The notes under the pieces: generated by a model
The model's database searches: none
What the model saw: only the letters and a program-made list of their open reading frames with translations
Told to the model about the DNA's origin: nothing
Assembly (NCBI RefSeq): GCF_021458635.1
Contig: NZ_JAIRDQ010000001.1
Location: 62,001 to 126,000, forward strand
DNA: 64,000 nucleotides
Direction: 5' to 3'
Origin: Bradyrhizobium monzae
Lineage (GTDB): Bacteria; Pseudomonadota; Alphaproteobacteria; Rhizobiales; Xanthobacteraceae
Shown: piece after piece, positions 8,618 through 17,050 of the stretch
How positions within the stretch are numbered: position 1 is the first letter of the stretch
Layout: each line of letters opens with the position of its first letter
Translations under genes and position numbers: made by a program

Positions 8618-9019
8618 TCAATCCGCAACTGCAATCGCCTCGATCTCGATCAGCCACTCCGGCGCCGCAAGCGCGGTGACGCCGACGAGCGTCGAGGCCG
8701 GCGGCTCCATGCCTTCGAAGAAGGCCGAGCGGGCCTTGCCGATGATCGGGCGCAGCTCGGGCTCGTAGCCGACGACGAAGGTCGTGATCTTGACGATGTT
8801 GCTGTAGCTCGCGCCGGCTGCCTTCAGCGCATGACCGAGATTCTGCATCACCTGCGTGGTCTGTGCGGCGAGATCGCCCTCGCCGACGATCCGTCCCTCC
8901 TCGTCCACCGACACCTGGCCGGAGATGTAGATCGTGCGCGCGCCGGAGGCGGTGACGACGTGGGAATAAGCGGGATTGTGGTGCAGACCGCTGGGGCGGA
9001 GATGATCGAGCTTCGGCAT
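8618..9019 (-). CDS. RidA/YjgF/YER057c family protein
   Basis: 133 residues. RidA proteins are small trimeric enamine/imine deaminases or relatives. Recognisable blocks are TIYISGQVSVDEEG, AAQTTQVMQNLGHALKAAGA, NIVKITTFVVGYEPELR and, near the end, WLIEIEAIAVAD. The usual catalytic arginine position late in the chain (normally VxxRVAVEV or similar) is not present in its normal form, so it may belong to a non-deaminase Rid subgroup. The ATG at 9017-9019 follows GGGAG. A second RidA-like gene lies 1.2 kb away on the other strand. Confidence 0.88.
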   Translation of the reverse strand: MPKLDHLRPSGLHHNPAYSHVVTASGARTIYISGQVSVDEEGRIVGEGDLAAQTTQVMQNLGHALKAAGASYSNIVKITTFVVGYEPELRPIIGKARSAFFEGMEPPASTLVGVTALAAPEWLIEIEAIAVAD

Positions 9020-9090
9020 GGGCGGGCTCCCGGAGTTTTTGGTTGGGAGGGAGCCTAACTGGAGATGGCGTTGACGGCTAGTGTCGCCGC

Positions 9091-9933
9091 TCAATTGCAG
9101 GGCTTGCTGTCCTTGACGTCGAACTTGCCCATCGCACCGGAAATGACGAAGTCGTTGTAGTCGAGCACGAGCTGGCGGGAGACGCCGTTTTCGTAGAGCT
9201 CGAACGACATCGCATAGACCGGCGTCTGCTCGCCTTCCTTCTGCTGGACCTCACGGTCGAAATAGCTGACGGTCACCGGCCAGCGCTGCAGCGTTTTCAT
9301 GTGCTCGTCCGACGTCGACGGATCGGGCGAAGCGGTGCGCTCGGCGGGGATCGGCTGACCGATCACGGTCAGCGTGTTGTAGACCTTCTGGCCATCGTCG
9401 GAACCGTCATAGACGGACAGCTCCAGCAGCGATTTGCCCTCTTTGGCCGCCGCAATGATGTGCTGGATCTGCTCGGTCGGGAACACGATCTTGCCGTCGA
9501 GGGTGAAATTCTTCGGTGCCGGCAATTTCAGCTTGACGTTGATGTGGTCGCCGTCGCGTTCCGCCGAGCCGGCGACCAGGCCGGCCTCGGTCTCGTTCAT
9601 CCGCGTCTCGATCTTGAAGCGGTAGCTTTTCCCGGTGGCGTCCTCCCAGGAATTGGAGCGGAGATCGCTGAGCGTGACCTTGCCCTCGCCGCTGTCGAGC
9701 TCGGAGACCTGGCGGAATTCGGACGTGTAGCCTTCGCAGCTGCTGCCGGCGAAATTGTAGAGGATGCGGCCACGCGCGCTGTTGATGGAATTGGAGCGCG
9801 ATTTGACCAGGCTCAGATCGTAGAGCGCCTGGTGCGCAAGGAACGGACCGTTCGCGGCATGGACGCCACCGGCGCCGAGCGCGGCCGCCGCGAGCGCCAT
9901 CACACCGAGGGAAGTCCGGAAAAGGTGAACCAT
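9091..9933 (-). CDS. eipB: Periplasmic envelope-integrity protein EipB (DUF1849)
   Basis: 280 residues with a signal peptide (hydrophobic residues 8-24, then VHAANGP). The mature part has the EipB/DUF1849 pattern, including HQALYDLSLV near residue 34, GSSCEGYTSEFR near 64-73 and a C-terminal KPCN. Cysteines 66 and 279 fit the single disulfide described for Brucella EipB, a periplasmic spiral beta protein needed for envelope integrity. AAGGA precedes the ATG. It is transcribed away from the second RidA gene and stops 72 bp before the first RidA gene starts on the same strand. Confidence 0.92.
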   Translation of the reverse strand: MVHLFRTSLGVMALAAAALGAGGVHAANGPFLAHQALYDLSLVKSRSNSINSARGRILYNFAGSSCEGYTSEFRQVSELDSGEGKVTLSDLRSNSWEDATGKSYRFKIETRMNETEAGLVAGSAERDGDHINVKLKLPAPKNFTLDGKIVFPTEQIQHIIAAAKEGKSLLELSVYDGSDDGQKVYNTLTVIGQPIPAERTASPDPSTSDEHMKTLQRWPVTVSYFDREVQQKEGEQTPVYAMSFELYENGVSRQLVLDYNDFVISGAMGKFDVKDSKPCN

Positions 9934-10186
9934 GTCTGTTCCTTGGGGACGCGCAGATTCGGCACTTTAATGGCCGTTCCATTGCGTCGCAACTACGGCA
10001 GTTTCACGTAAAGTTGCGCCTCTCCGTTGAACCTCCTGACCTGCCTTGAGAAAATCAGTCCCACCTCGGCGTCCGACCGCTCTATCGGCTTGCTTGCATG
10101 TGGCGGCATGATGGGCGAAACAGGGCGCGTCCGGCCGTCACCAGGCGCGCCGGAGCGGATGAATTCCTGGACATCGAGGTCGAGAC

Positions 10187-10654
10187 ATGGCGGGCACGGT
10201 CGAGCAGAAACTGGCGGAACAGGGCATCAAGCTGCACGACGCCCCCACCCCCGTCGCCAACTACGTACCGTTCGTACGCACCGGCAATCTGCTGTTCGTC
10301 TCCGGCCAGGTCTGCTTCGATCCCGCCGGCAAGCTGATCGCCAAGGGCAAGCTCGGCGCCGGCGTCTCGATCGACGACGGTGCAGCGGCCGCGCGTGGCT
10401 GCGCCGTCAACCTGCTCGCCCAGGTCAAGGCAGCGCTCGGCGACCTCGACAAGGTCGTGCGGGTGGTGCGCCTCGGCGGCTTCATCAACTCGGCGCCGGA
10501 TTTCCTGGACGGGCCAAAGGTTCTCAACGGCGCCTCCGACCTGATGGTCGCGGCCTTCGGTGACAAGGGCCGCCACGCCCGCACCACCGTCGGCGTCGCC
10601 TCGCTGCCCGCGGATGCGGCGGTCGAGGTCGAGGGCGTGTTCGAGGTCGCCTGA
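10187..10654 (+). CDS. RidA-like protein, longer subgroup
   Basis: 155 residues, similar to the RidA fold but of the longer subgroup with a PVANYVPFVRTGNLLFVSGQ start and LGGFINSAPDFLDGPKVLNG and RTTVGVASLPADAAVEVEG blocks near the end. Deaminase activity towards reactive enamines is plausible but not shown. GAGGTCGAGAC precedes the ATG. It heads a same-strand run with a phosphodiesterase (10-bp gap), an N-acyltransferase and a HIT protein, so it is probably the first gene of a transcription unit. Confidence 0.88.
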   Translation: MAGTVEQKLAEQGIKLHDAPTPVANYVPFVRTGNLLFVSGQVCFDPAGKLIAKGKLGAGVSIDDGAAAARGCAVNLLAQVKAALGDLDKVVRVVRLGGFINSAPDFLDGPKVLNGASDLMVAAFGDKGRHARTTVGVASLPADAAVEVEGVFEVA

Positions 10655-10664
10655 GGTCCGCATC

Positions 10665-11411
10665 GTGCGTGCTCCGGATTGGCTGACAGCGCGGCCGGTC
10701 GCCCATCGCGGCCTGCATGACATTTCGCGTGGCATCGTGGAAAACATGCCGGGCGCGGTGCAGGCTGCGATCGCCTGCAATTTCTCGATCGAGGTCGACA
10801 TCCAGCTCTCCGCCGACGGCGAGGCCATGGTGCACCACGACCACGCGCTTGGCCGCCTCACCGAGGCCAGCGGCCCGGTGGTCGCAAAAACCGCGGCCGA
10901 GCTGAGGGCCGTCAAGTTCAGGGATACGCCTGAACGGATGATGTCGCTCAGCGACCTCTGCGCCATGGTCGCCGGCCGCGTGCCGCTGGTGATCGAGGTG
11001 AAGAGCCATTTTGACGGCGACCGCAAGCTGGTGAAGCGGATGACCGAGGTGCTGGCGTCGTATCAGGGGCAAGCGGTCGGGATGTCCTTCGATCCCGACC
11101 AGGTGCTGGCGCTGCGCGAGCTGCTGCCCTCCCGCCCGCGCGGCATCGTCGCGCAGCGGAGCTATGAGGACGAGTACTGGGCCTACCTGACGCAAGCGCA
11201 GCGCGACAGCATGCTGTACCTGCGCCACGGCTTCCAGACCCAGCCGCATTTCGTCGCCTTCAAGGTCGACCACCTTCCGGCGCCCGCCCCTTGGATCGCC
11301 AGCAACGTCTTCGGCTGCGCCCTGCTTGGCTGGACCGTGCGCACGCCGGAGCAGCGGGCGCGGGTCGGGCAATATGCCGATCAGATGATCTTTGAAGGCT
11401 TCGTGCCGTAG
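10665..11411 (+). CDS. Glycerophosphodiester phosphodiesterase family protein
   Basis: 248 residues with the GDPD TIM-barrel signatures: RPVAHRGLHDISRGIVENM (catalytic HR and the EN metal ligand), EVDIQLSADGEAMVHHD (EVD and HD), and VIEVKSH later. It should hydrolyse glycerophosphodiesters to glycerol 3-phosphate and an alcohol. No signal peptide is visible, so it is likely cytoplasmic. The GTG at 10665 is chosen because it sits 10 bp after the RidA stop with GAGG just upstream; no ATG exists before the HRG motif. Confidence 0.9.
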   Translation: MRAPDWLTARPVAHRGLHDISRGIVENMPGAVQAAIACNFSIEVDIQLSADGEAMVHHDHALGRLTEASGPVVAKTAAELRAVKFRDTPERMMSLSDLCAMVAGRVPLVIEVKSHFDGDRKLVKRMTEVLASYQGQAVGMSFDPDQVLALRELLPSRPRGIVAQRSYEDEYWAYLTQAQRDSMLYLRHGFQTQPHFVAFKVDHLPAPAPWIASNVFGCALLGWTVRTPEQRARVGQYADQMIFEGFVP

Positions 11412-11465
11412 CCTTGATGTTCCCCACCCTTGAAGTCGCTGCTGCAATGCACGATCTTGGGCGCA

Positions 11466-12707
11466 ATGGGATCATCTGACATCACGCTGGAGGCCGTACC
11501 GTCCATTGGCGAAGTATCGCCGGAGGATTGGGACGCCTGCGCCAATCCTGGCAAGGCCTGCAACGGGCATGGCGCGGGAACCTCATCCGGGCTTTCAGGC
11601 GATTCTCGCGGCCTTTTAAAGCTTGCCTATAACCCGTTCGTATCTCACGCGTTTCTTTCCGCCGTTGAGAAGTCGGGTTCAGCCACGATCCGCACCGGCT
11701 GGGGACCACGGCATCTGGTGGCCAAGATCGACGGCCGCGTGGCCGGCGTCGCGCCCTGCTATCTGAAATCGCATAGCCAGGGCGAATATGTTTTCGACCG
11801 CGGCTGGGCCGACGCCTATGAACGCGCCGGCGGACGCTATTACCCGAAGCTGCAGGTCTCAGTTCCCTTCACGCCTGCGACGGGGCCGCGGCTCCTGGTG
11901 CGCGACGGCGTCGACCGCGAGCGCATCACGGACGCACTGGCGAGCGGCCTGGTGGCGCTCTGCGGCGTCAGCAAGGCCTCCTCGGTCCACGTCACCTTCG
12001 CCCGCGAGGCAGAGTGGAAGCTGCTTGCCCGGCACGGCTTCCTCCAGCGCACCGACCAGCAGTTCCACTGGCGCAACGAGGGCTTTGACACCTTCGACGA
12101 CTTCCTGGCGACGCTGAATTCCCGTCACCGCAAGTCGATCAAGCGCGAGCGGCGCGATGCGCTCGCCGCCGGCGTCACCATCCACTGGCTCACAGGCAAG
12201 GACATCACCGAGGACGCCTGGGACGCTTTCTTCGCATTCTACATGGAGACCGGCTCGCGCAAATGGGGCCGTCCCTATCTCACGCGCGAATTCTTCTCGC
12301 TGATCGGCGAGACCATGAGCGATGACGTGCTGCTGGTGATGGCCCGCCGGAACGAGCGCTGGATCGCAGGCGCGATCAACTTCATCGGCTCGGACACGCT
12401 GTTCGGCCGCAACTGGGGCGCGGTCGAGCATCATCCCTTCCTGCATTTCGAGGTCTGCTATTACCAGGCCATCGACTTCGCCATCAACCGCGGCCTCACA
12501 CATGTCGAGGCCGGTGCGCAGGGCGAGCACAAGATCGCGCGCGGCTACCTGCCGCGGACGACGCATTCCGCGCACTTCATCGCCGATCCCGGTCTGCGCC
12601 GCGCCATCGACGATTACCTCAAGCGCGAGCGCGCCTATGTCGCGGAGGCGGGACGGGAGCTGGCCGAGCTCGGCCCCTTCCGGAAAGGCATCGACGAGGC
12701 GCCTTGA
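11466..12707 (+). CDS. GNAT-fold N-acyltransferase (COG3146 family)
   Basis: 413 residues, of the large predicted N-acyltransferase family (COG3146, DUF482) with two GNAT-like halves, as in FemAB-type enzymes. Typical blocks are YNPFVSHAFLSAVE near the start, FDTFDDFLATLNSRHRKSIKRER in the middle, RNWGAVEHHPFLHFEVCYYQ, and VEAGAQGEHKIARGYLPRTTHSAH near the end. The substrate is unknown. The ATG at 11466 is preferred over an ATG at 11430 because family similarity begins soon after it. It lies 54 bp after the phosphodiesterase and 51 bp before the HIT gene. Confidence 0.88.
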   Translation: MGSSDITLEAVPSIGEVSPEDWDACANPGKACNGHGAGTSSGLSGDSRGLLKLAYNPFVSHAFLSAVEKSGSATIRTGWGPRHLVAKIDGRVAGVAPCYLKSHSQGEYVFDRGWADAYERAGGRYYPKLQVSVPFTPATGPRLLVRDGVDRERITDALASGLVALCGVSKASSVHVTFAREAEWKLLARHGFLQRTDQQFHWRNEGFDTFDDFLATLNSRHRKSIKRERRDALAAGVTIHWLTGKDITEDAWDAFFAFYMETGSRKWGRPYLTREFFSLIGETMSDDVLLVMARRNERWIAGAINFIGSDTLFGRNWGAVEHHPFLHFEVCYYQAIDFAINRGLTHVEAGAQGEHKIARGYLPRTTHSAHFIADPGLRRAIDDYLKRERAYVAEAGRELAELGPFRKGIDEAP

Positions 12708-12758
12708 CGCGCGCACCGGGCTGGTAACAGTTAGCGCAGAATCTTTGGAGCTGCCGCC

Positions 12759-13184
12759 ATGACCACCTACGACCCCGACAACATCTTCGCAAAGATCCTG
12801 CGCGGCGAGTTTCCCTGCCACAAGGTCTACGAAGACGAGCATGTCTTCGCCTTCCTCGACATCATGCCGCGCGTGCCCGGCCACACGCTGGTGATCCCGA
12901 AGGCCCCTGCCCGCAACATCCTCGACATCAAAGCCGACGACTACGCCCACGTTGCCCGCGGCACGCACAGAATCGCGGCTGCCGCAATGAAGGCGTTCAA
13001 GGCCGACGGCATCACCGTGCAGCAGTTCAACGAGGCCGCCGGCGGACAGGTGGTGTTTCATCTCCACATGCACGTGCTGCCGCGCCACGACGGCGTGGCG
13101 ATGCTGCCGCCTGCCAGCCGCAAGGAAGACGTCAAGGTGCTGGAAGAGAATGCAACGAAGCTGATCGCGGCGCTGAAGAGCTGA
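12759..13184 (+). CDS. HIT-family nucleotide hydrolase
   Basis: 141 residues, the usual HINT/HIT length. The histidine triad is HLHMHVLPRH at 101-110, with H103 the expected nucleophile. Upstream are IFAKILRGEFPCHKVYEDE and PGHTLVIPKAP, both typical. These proteins hydrolyse AMP-linked substrates such as nucleoside phosphoramidates. GGAG lies ahead of the ATG. It is the last gene of the plus-strand run beginning at 10187 and is convergent with trmO-like, whose stop lies 3 bp away. Confidence 0.93.
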   Translation: MTTYDPDNIFAKILRGEFPCHKVYEDEHVFAFLDIMPRVPGHTLVIPKAPARNILDIKADDYAHVARGTHRIAAAAMKAFKADGITVQQFNEAAGGQVVFHLHMHVLPRHDGVAMLPPASRKEDVKVLEENATKLIAALKS

Positions 13185-13187
13185 TCG

Positions 13188-13679
13188 TCACTCCGTCTGA
13201 AAATCCCCCGACTGCGGCGCAGCCAGTGGCGTGAACTCGCAGCGGTCGGGCTTGAGGTCGATCAGCGGCGTGTTGTCGATGCAGTCGAGCCCCCGCACCA
13301 GGATCGCATTTCCCTCGATGCCGACCAGCTTCACGATCGAGGTGCCGATCGGATTGGGCCGCACCGGCGAGCGCAGCGAAAACGTGCCGCGGGTCTTCTC
13401 GTTGTTCTTCGGACTTTGCAGCACGATGTCGCGGCGCGACTTGTCGAGCCAGTAGAGCACTTCGAGATTGCTGTAGAAATCGACGCCCTTGATCGCGGGC
13501 ACGAACGGCTCGAAGATTTCGAGGCGGCATATCGGCCCGTCCTGGCGTCCCTGCCGCGGCGTCTCCAGCCGCGAGGTCCAGGGCGTGCGGATGCGACCAA
13601 TGAAGACGAGGCCGGCATCCTGCGTCGACGGCAGCTCGATGGCGACCTCGCCCTCGCGGAGTTCGTTTTCGCGAACCAT
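13188..13679 (-). CDS. TrmO/TsaA-like tRNA methyltransferase
   Basis: 163 residues of the TsaA/YaeB beta-barrel family. TrmO N6-methylates t6A at position 37 of certain tRNAs using S-adenosylmethionine. Signature segments are FIGRIRTPW, RLEIFEPFVPAIKGVDFYSN, EVLYWLDKSRRD and the strong RGTFSLRSPVRPNPIGTSIV block, then LDCIDNTPLIDLKPD. The chain lacks the C-terminal extension of E. coli TrmO (235 residues), which is common in this short group; some members may have other substrates. The next gene upstream is AzlD, whose stop is 33 bp away. Confidence 0.85.
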   Translation of the reverse strand: MVRENELREGEVAIELPSTQDAGLVFIGRIRTPWTSRLETPRQGRQDGPICRLEIFEPFVPAIKGVDFYSNLEVLYWLDKSRRDIVLQSPKNNEKTRGTFSLRSPVRPNPIGTSIVKLVGIEGNAILVRGLDCIDNTPLIDLKPDRCEFTPLAAPQSGDFQTE

Positions 13680-13711
13680 ATTCCCAGTTCCTTGGCTGTT
13701 CGGAGGCGGTT

Positions 13712-14062
13712 TTAGCCCAACCACCACTGGCCGGCCAGCATGAAGGCTTCGCCGGCGACAACGCCCGCAAAAATGGAGCGGCGGGTCAGCAGGAACACGA
13801 CCAAGCCGGCGCCGACTGCGCCGTAGCGCAAGCCATCCGGCACGCTCGCGAGCGCGCCTGGCGGCTCGACCACGATCTGGGCGATGACGCCGGCCAGGAT
13901 CGCGGTCGCGACCGCCCTCACCCAGACCAACAGCTCGGATCCCTCGTCGATGCCGCCGCCGAACCATAGGCCCAGCATGCGCCATATTTGGTTGGGAATG
14001 ACGCCGGCGACGAACAGCACGACCAGCGCCTGCCAGTCGCCGACGAGCTGCGCGGCACTCAT
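13712..14062 (-). CDS. azlD: AzlD-family membrane subunit
   Basis: 116 residues with about four hydrophobic helices, for example ALVVLFVAGVIPNQIWRMLG and LRYGAVGAGLVVFLLT. It is the small partner of AzlC in branched-chain amino-acid export. Its ATG overlaps the AzlC stop by 4 bp (ATGA), showing translational coupling. This AzlD variant starts with the IPNQIWRM block that replaces the usual TYxxRxxP segment. The two-gene arrangement is the main support for the assignment. Confidence 0.85.
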   Translation of the reverse strand: MSAAQLVGDWQALVVLFVAGVIPNQIWRMLGLWFGGGIDEGSELLVWVRAVATAILAGVIAQIVVEPPGALASVPDGLRYGAVGAGLVVFLLTRRSIFAGVVAGEAFMLAGQWWLG

Positions 14063-14799
14063 GCGCGCACGTCCCGCCACCAGTGCACGCCATAAGCGAT
14101 CGTGCCCGCCGCCAGACCGCTGACGAGGATGTCGAGGCCTGAATTCATCTTCGCGGCCAGCGGATAGAGCAGAACCCCAAGCGCGAGCGCGACGACATCG
14201 GCGACCTCGCGGCAGTTGCGCGCGGTCGAGAACAGGAAGGACAACGGCGTCAGCAGAAGAATCGCAGCGCCAAGCGTCCGCGTCAGATTGGCGGCGAGGA
14301 AATAGCCGATCGTGTTGGCGGTCAGACACACCGAGACCAGACCGAAGCCAAGTCCGTTCACGAAGGCGATGCGCCGCTCTCGCGGCACTTGCGGCAGGAA
14401 GCGATGGCATTCGACCCACAGCGTCACGGCCGTCAGATGCGCCGCGAAGAACAGCTCGCGCCGCTTGGTCGTCGGCGTGCGCATCAGGGGCAGCACGGAG
14501 ACCACCATCGGAAACAGCCGGATCGCGCTGACGGTGACCGCGATCGCCGACTGGATCACGGTCGCGCCCGAGCCGAGCGTGGTGATCAAAATGATCTGTG
14601 CCGGCCCGGCCCAAACGAACAGTGTCGAGCAAAGCGCCCAGACCAGACTGAAATGGCTGTCATGGGCGAGCGCGCCGATGCCGAGATAGGTCGCGAACAG
14701 GACGAGCGTGAGGATCGTCTGCGTGATCGAACGCAGCCCCCAGGTGAAGGCGCGCCACGAACTTTGCCATTGGGGGGAATCGAGCGGAGGAAGCGCCAC
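14059..14799 (-). CDS. azlC: AzlC-family branched-chain amino-acid exporter subunit
   Basis: 246 residues with about six to eight membrane segments. The AzlC pattern shows in SLVWALCSTLFVWAGPAQII and TVSAIRLFPMVVSVLPLM, plus NTIGYFLAANL later. With AzlD it forms an inner-membrane exporter for branched-chain amino acids or analogues such as azaleucine. The overlap with azlD downstream indicates an operon of two. No regulator gene is adjacent; a 99-bp gap separates it from the lytic transglycosylase gene. Confidence 0.9.
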   Translation of the reverse strand: MALPPLDSPQWQSSWRAFTWGLRSITQTILTLVLFATYLGIGALAHDSHFSLVWALCSTLFVWAGPAQIILITTLGSGATVIQSAIAVTVSAIRLFPMVVSVLPLMRTPTTKRRELFFAAHLTAVTLWVECHRFLPQVPRERRIAFVNGLGFGLVSVCLTANTIGYFLAANLTRTLGAAILLLTPLSFLFSTARNCREVADVVALALGVLLYPLAAKMNSGLDILVSGLAAGTIAYGVHWWRDVRA

Positions 14800-14898
14800 G
14801 GGACGGCCGGCTGAGGTTGCGGAATCGTGGCCGCATAACGGGCAATGCGGGCGGCCGCGTCAAGGAAGCGCGCGGCGGGGCTGGCATGCGCGCGCCCC

Positions 14899-15939
14899 TT
14901 ACCCGCTCACGCCCCGGTTCTTCAGCACGAAGCACGCCCCGCCCGCTTTCCGGATGCGGTTGCAGAGATCGTCCGCTTCGGGCCGCGTGTCGGTGCCGAT
15001 GCGCACCTGGTAGAAGGCGTGCGAACCGCGGCTGCGTACCACCGAACTTAACAGGCTCGGATCGCGCTCGCCGATCACGGCGCTGAGGCGCGTGACGGCG
15101 CGGGAATACATCGCCAGCGCCTTGTTGCGGTCGAAGCCGGCGGCGAGCTGAACGCCCCAGATCTTGGCGGCAGCGAGCTCGACATGCTGCTCGAGCTCGG
15201 CAACGAACGGGTTCGGCGCACGCTTCAACAGCGCCATCAGATCACGACAGCTCGTTGGCGGTGAGCTCGGCGGCCCCTTGCCGGTGCTGCCGGCCTTGGC
15301 CCATGCGTCAACCGTCGCGCCGGTGATGGCGTAAACGTAGTTGCGCGTCTGCTCCGGCATGCCGCCGGTGCCGGCGAGCCATTCCTGCACCCGCCGCGGG
15401 CCGGCGTTGTAGGCGGCGGCGGCCAGGCCGAGATTGCCGAACTGGTTGCGCAGCTCGTTCAGGAACTCGGCCGACTTCGGCAGGGCCTGAACCGGATTGA
15501 AGGGATTTAGAAGCCCGCGCTCGCTCGCCGTGCCCGGCATGAACTGCGCGATGCCCTGCGCGTGCTCGCCGCTGCGCGTCATCGGGCCCACCGCATCGGC
15601 CTGGAAGCGGCTCTCCTGCCAGATGACGCGGGCGAAGAATTCCAGCGGCAGATTGGCGTCGCGCGCGGCCGCCTCCACGATCAGGCAGATCGATTCCCGC
15701 GTATCGCTCTCGCGCGCATCGGCGGCCTTTTGCGGCGGCATCGCGAGCTCCTCGACGCTCGGGACGGCGACGTTGGTCTTGGCGGGCGAGCTGTCCCATG
15801 CCATCGCGTGTGTCGCGGATACGAGCAGCGCGGGGATGATGCGTGATGCAATTCGAGTCAGTCGTGCCCAAGTATCGCCGTGGCGCGTTCCGGCGCGGCA
15901 TGCAACAAGGTGATCTGCCATGTCGTGGCGTCGTGCCAT
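14899..15939 (-). CDS. Lytic transglycosylase (SLT domain) with SPOR-like C terminus
   Basis: About 346 residues. A hydrophobic N-terminal stretch (IASRIIPALLVSATHAMA) is a probable signal peptide. The SLT domain spans about 85-230, with catalytic E109 in VIWQESRFQADAVG, followed by AQGIAQFMPGTA and AAAYNAGPRRVQEWLAG. The last ~75 residues (HAFYQVRIGTDTRPEADDLC and following) resemble a SPOR peptidoglycan-binding domain. It should cleave peptidoglycan glycan strands to 1,6-anhydro products in the periplasm. ATG at 15939 or 15921 are both possible; neither has a good ribosome site. Divergent from the TRAP gene, 21 bp apart. Confidence 0.88.
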   Translation of the reverse strand: MARRHDMADHLVACRAGTRHGDTWARLTRIASRIIPALLVSATHAMAWDSSPAKTNVAVPSVEELAMPPQKAADARESDTRESICLIVEAAARDANLPLEFFARVIWQESRFQADAVGPMTRSGEHAQGIAQFMPGTASERGLLNPFNPVQALPKSAEFLNELRNQFGNLGLAAAAYNAGPRRVQEWLAGTGGMPEQTRNYVYAITGATVDAWAKAGSTGKGPPSSPPTSCRDLMALLKRAPNPFVAELEQHVELAAAKIWGVQLAAGFDRNKALAMYSRAVTRLSAVIGERDPSLLSSVVRSRGSHAFYQVRIGTDTRPEADDLCNRIRKAGGACFVLKNRGVSG

Positions 15940-15960
15940 GGTTAGACGAGTTGCCAATCT

Positions 15961-16977
15961 ATGCTGCCTGACCTGCTTCTCCCAATGCGTTCCCCTGCCA
16001 AACGGATCCGTGCGATCCTCGCCCTGGCATTGTTGATTCTGTCCGCCGCGCCAGCCATGGCGCAAGTGAGCTGGCGGATGACCACCGAATATCCCGAGAA
16101 CAACATATCCGGGATCGGGCTCACCAGTTTCGCCGATCGCGTGACCGCGCGCACAAACGGTTTCGTGAGCGTGACCAATGCCTTCGACAATCAGCTGAAG
16201 ATCAGCTCGGGCGAGATGCCGCGCGCGGCGCTGGACGGCCGGATCGCCCGCGGCGACGCCTTTGCGGGCGCGCTCTCGGGCCTCGACCCCGTGCTCGGCC
16301 TCTCGACGCTACCCTTCCTGGTGCAGTCGGTCGACCTCGCCCATGCCGCCAACTTGCGCGCACGGCCGCTTTACGAAAAGGCCCTCGCCGCCCGCGGCCT
16401 CAAGCTGCTCTATCTGACGATCTGGCCGGCCACGGGCCTGTGGTCGGATCGCGCGCTCGCAGGCGCCGACGACCTGCCAAAACTCAATATGCGTGCTTAC
16501 GATGCCAATTCCAGCGAGGTGATGAAGGCGGCCGGCGCCAACGCGCAGTTCCTGCCGATGGACAAAGCGCTTGCCGGCCTGAAGGAGCATCAACTGAACG
16601 CCTTCCTCACCTCCGGCGATGGCGGTGCGGGACGCAAGCTGTGGGACTTCCTGCCGTATTTCACGGCCATCAACTACGCGATGCCGGTCTCGATCGCCTT
16701 CGTCCGCACCGAGGCATTCACCGCGCTGCCAGAGCAGATGCAGCGCGAGGTGCTTGCGGCCGCCGCCGACACCGAGCAAAGCCAGCTCGCGCTCCTGGCC
16801 CATCGTACGACCGAGAATTATGCGCGCATGCGCGACAACGGCGTCAAGATCGCCGAGCCCGCGCCGCCATCGCTGGTCGCGGCACTTCGGAGGGCCGCAA
16901 CGGCTACGATCGCCGCCTGGGAGGCGCAGGCGGGCGCGGATGCCGCTGCGATCGTCGAATGGGCGAAACAGCAATGA
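15961..16977 (+). CDS. Orphan TRAP transporter solute-binding protein (DctP type)
   Basis: 338 residues with a signal peptide ending APAMAQV around residue 35. DctP-like features follow: WRMTTEYPENNISGIGLTSF, DAFAGALSGLDPVLGLSTLPF, and the RAYDANSSEVMKAAGANAQF segment that holds the substrate arginine in this family. It should deliver an organic acid to a TRAP permease. No dctQ or dctM gene lies near it, so the permease must be elsewhere or the protein has another role. The ATG at 15961 gives a long n-region; an internal ATG at 15985 (MRSPAKRIRAIL) fits a signal peptide better. Confidence 0.88.
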   Translation: MLPDLLLPMRSPAKRIRAILALALLILSAAPAMAQVSWRMTTEYPENNISGIGLTSFADRVTARTNGFVSVTNAFDNQLKISSGEMPRAALDGRIARGDAFAGALSGLDPVLGLSTLPFLVQSVDLAHAANLRARPLYEKALAARGLKLLYLTIWPATGLWSDRALAGADDLPKLNMRAYDANSSEVMKAAGANAQFLPMDKALAGLKEHQLNAFLTSGDGGAGRKLWDFLPYFTAINYAMPVSIAFVRTEAFTALPEQMQREVLAAAADTEQSQLALLAHRTTENYARMRDNGVKIAEPAPPSLVAALRRAATATIAAWEAQAGADAAAIVEWAKQQ

Positions 16978-17050
16978 CGGGAACGGCCCTTGACTTGAGA
17001 CCCGATCCGGCTAGCAACGGACCGGCAGTTTCAATGTGGGCCAGCTCCCA

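Noticed and set aside
7200..8620. Defence island or prophage
   Set aside because: No integrase, nuclease, methyltransferase, phage structural gene or direct-repeat boundary was seen; only composition supports foreign origin.
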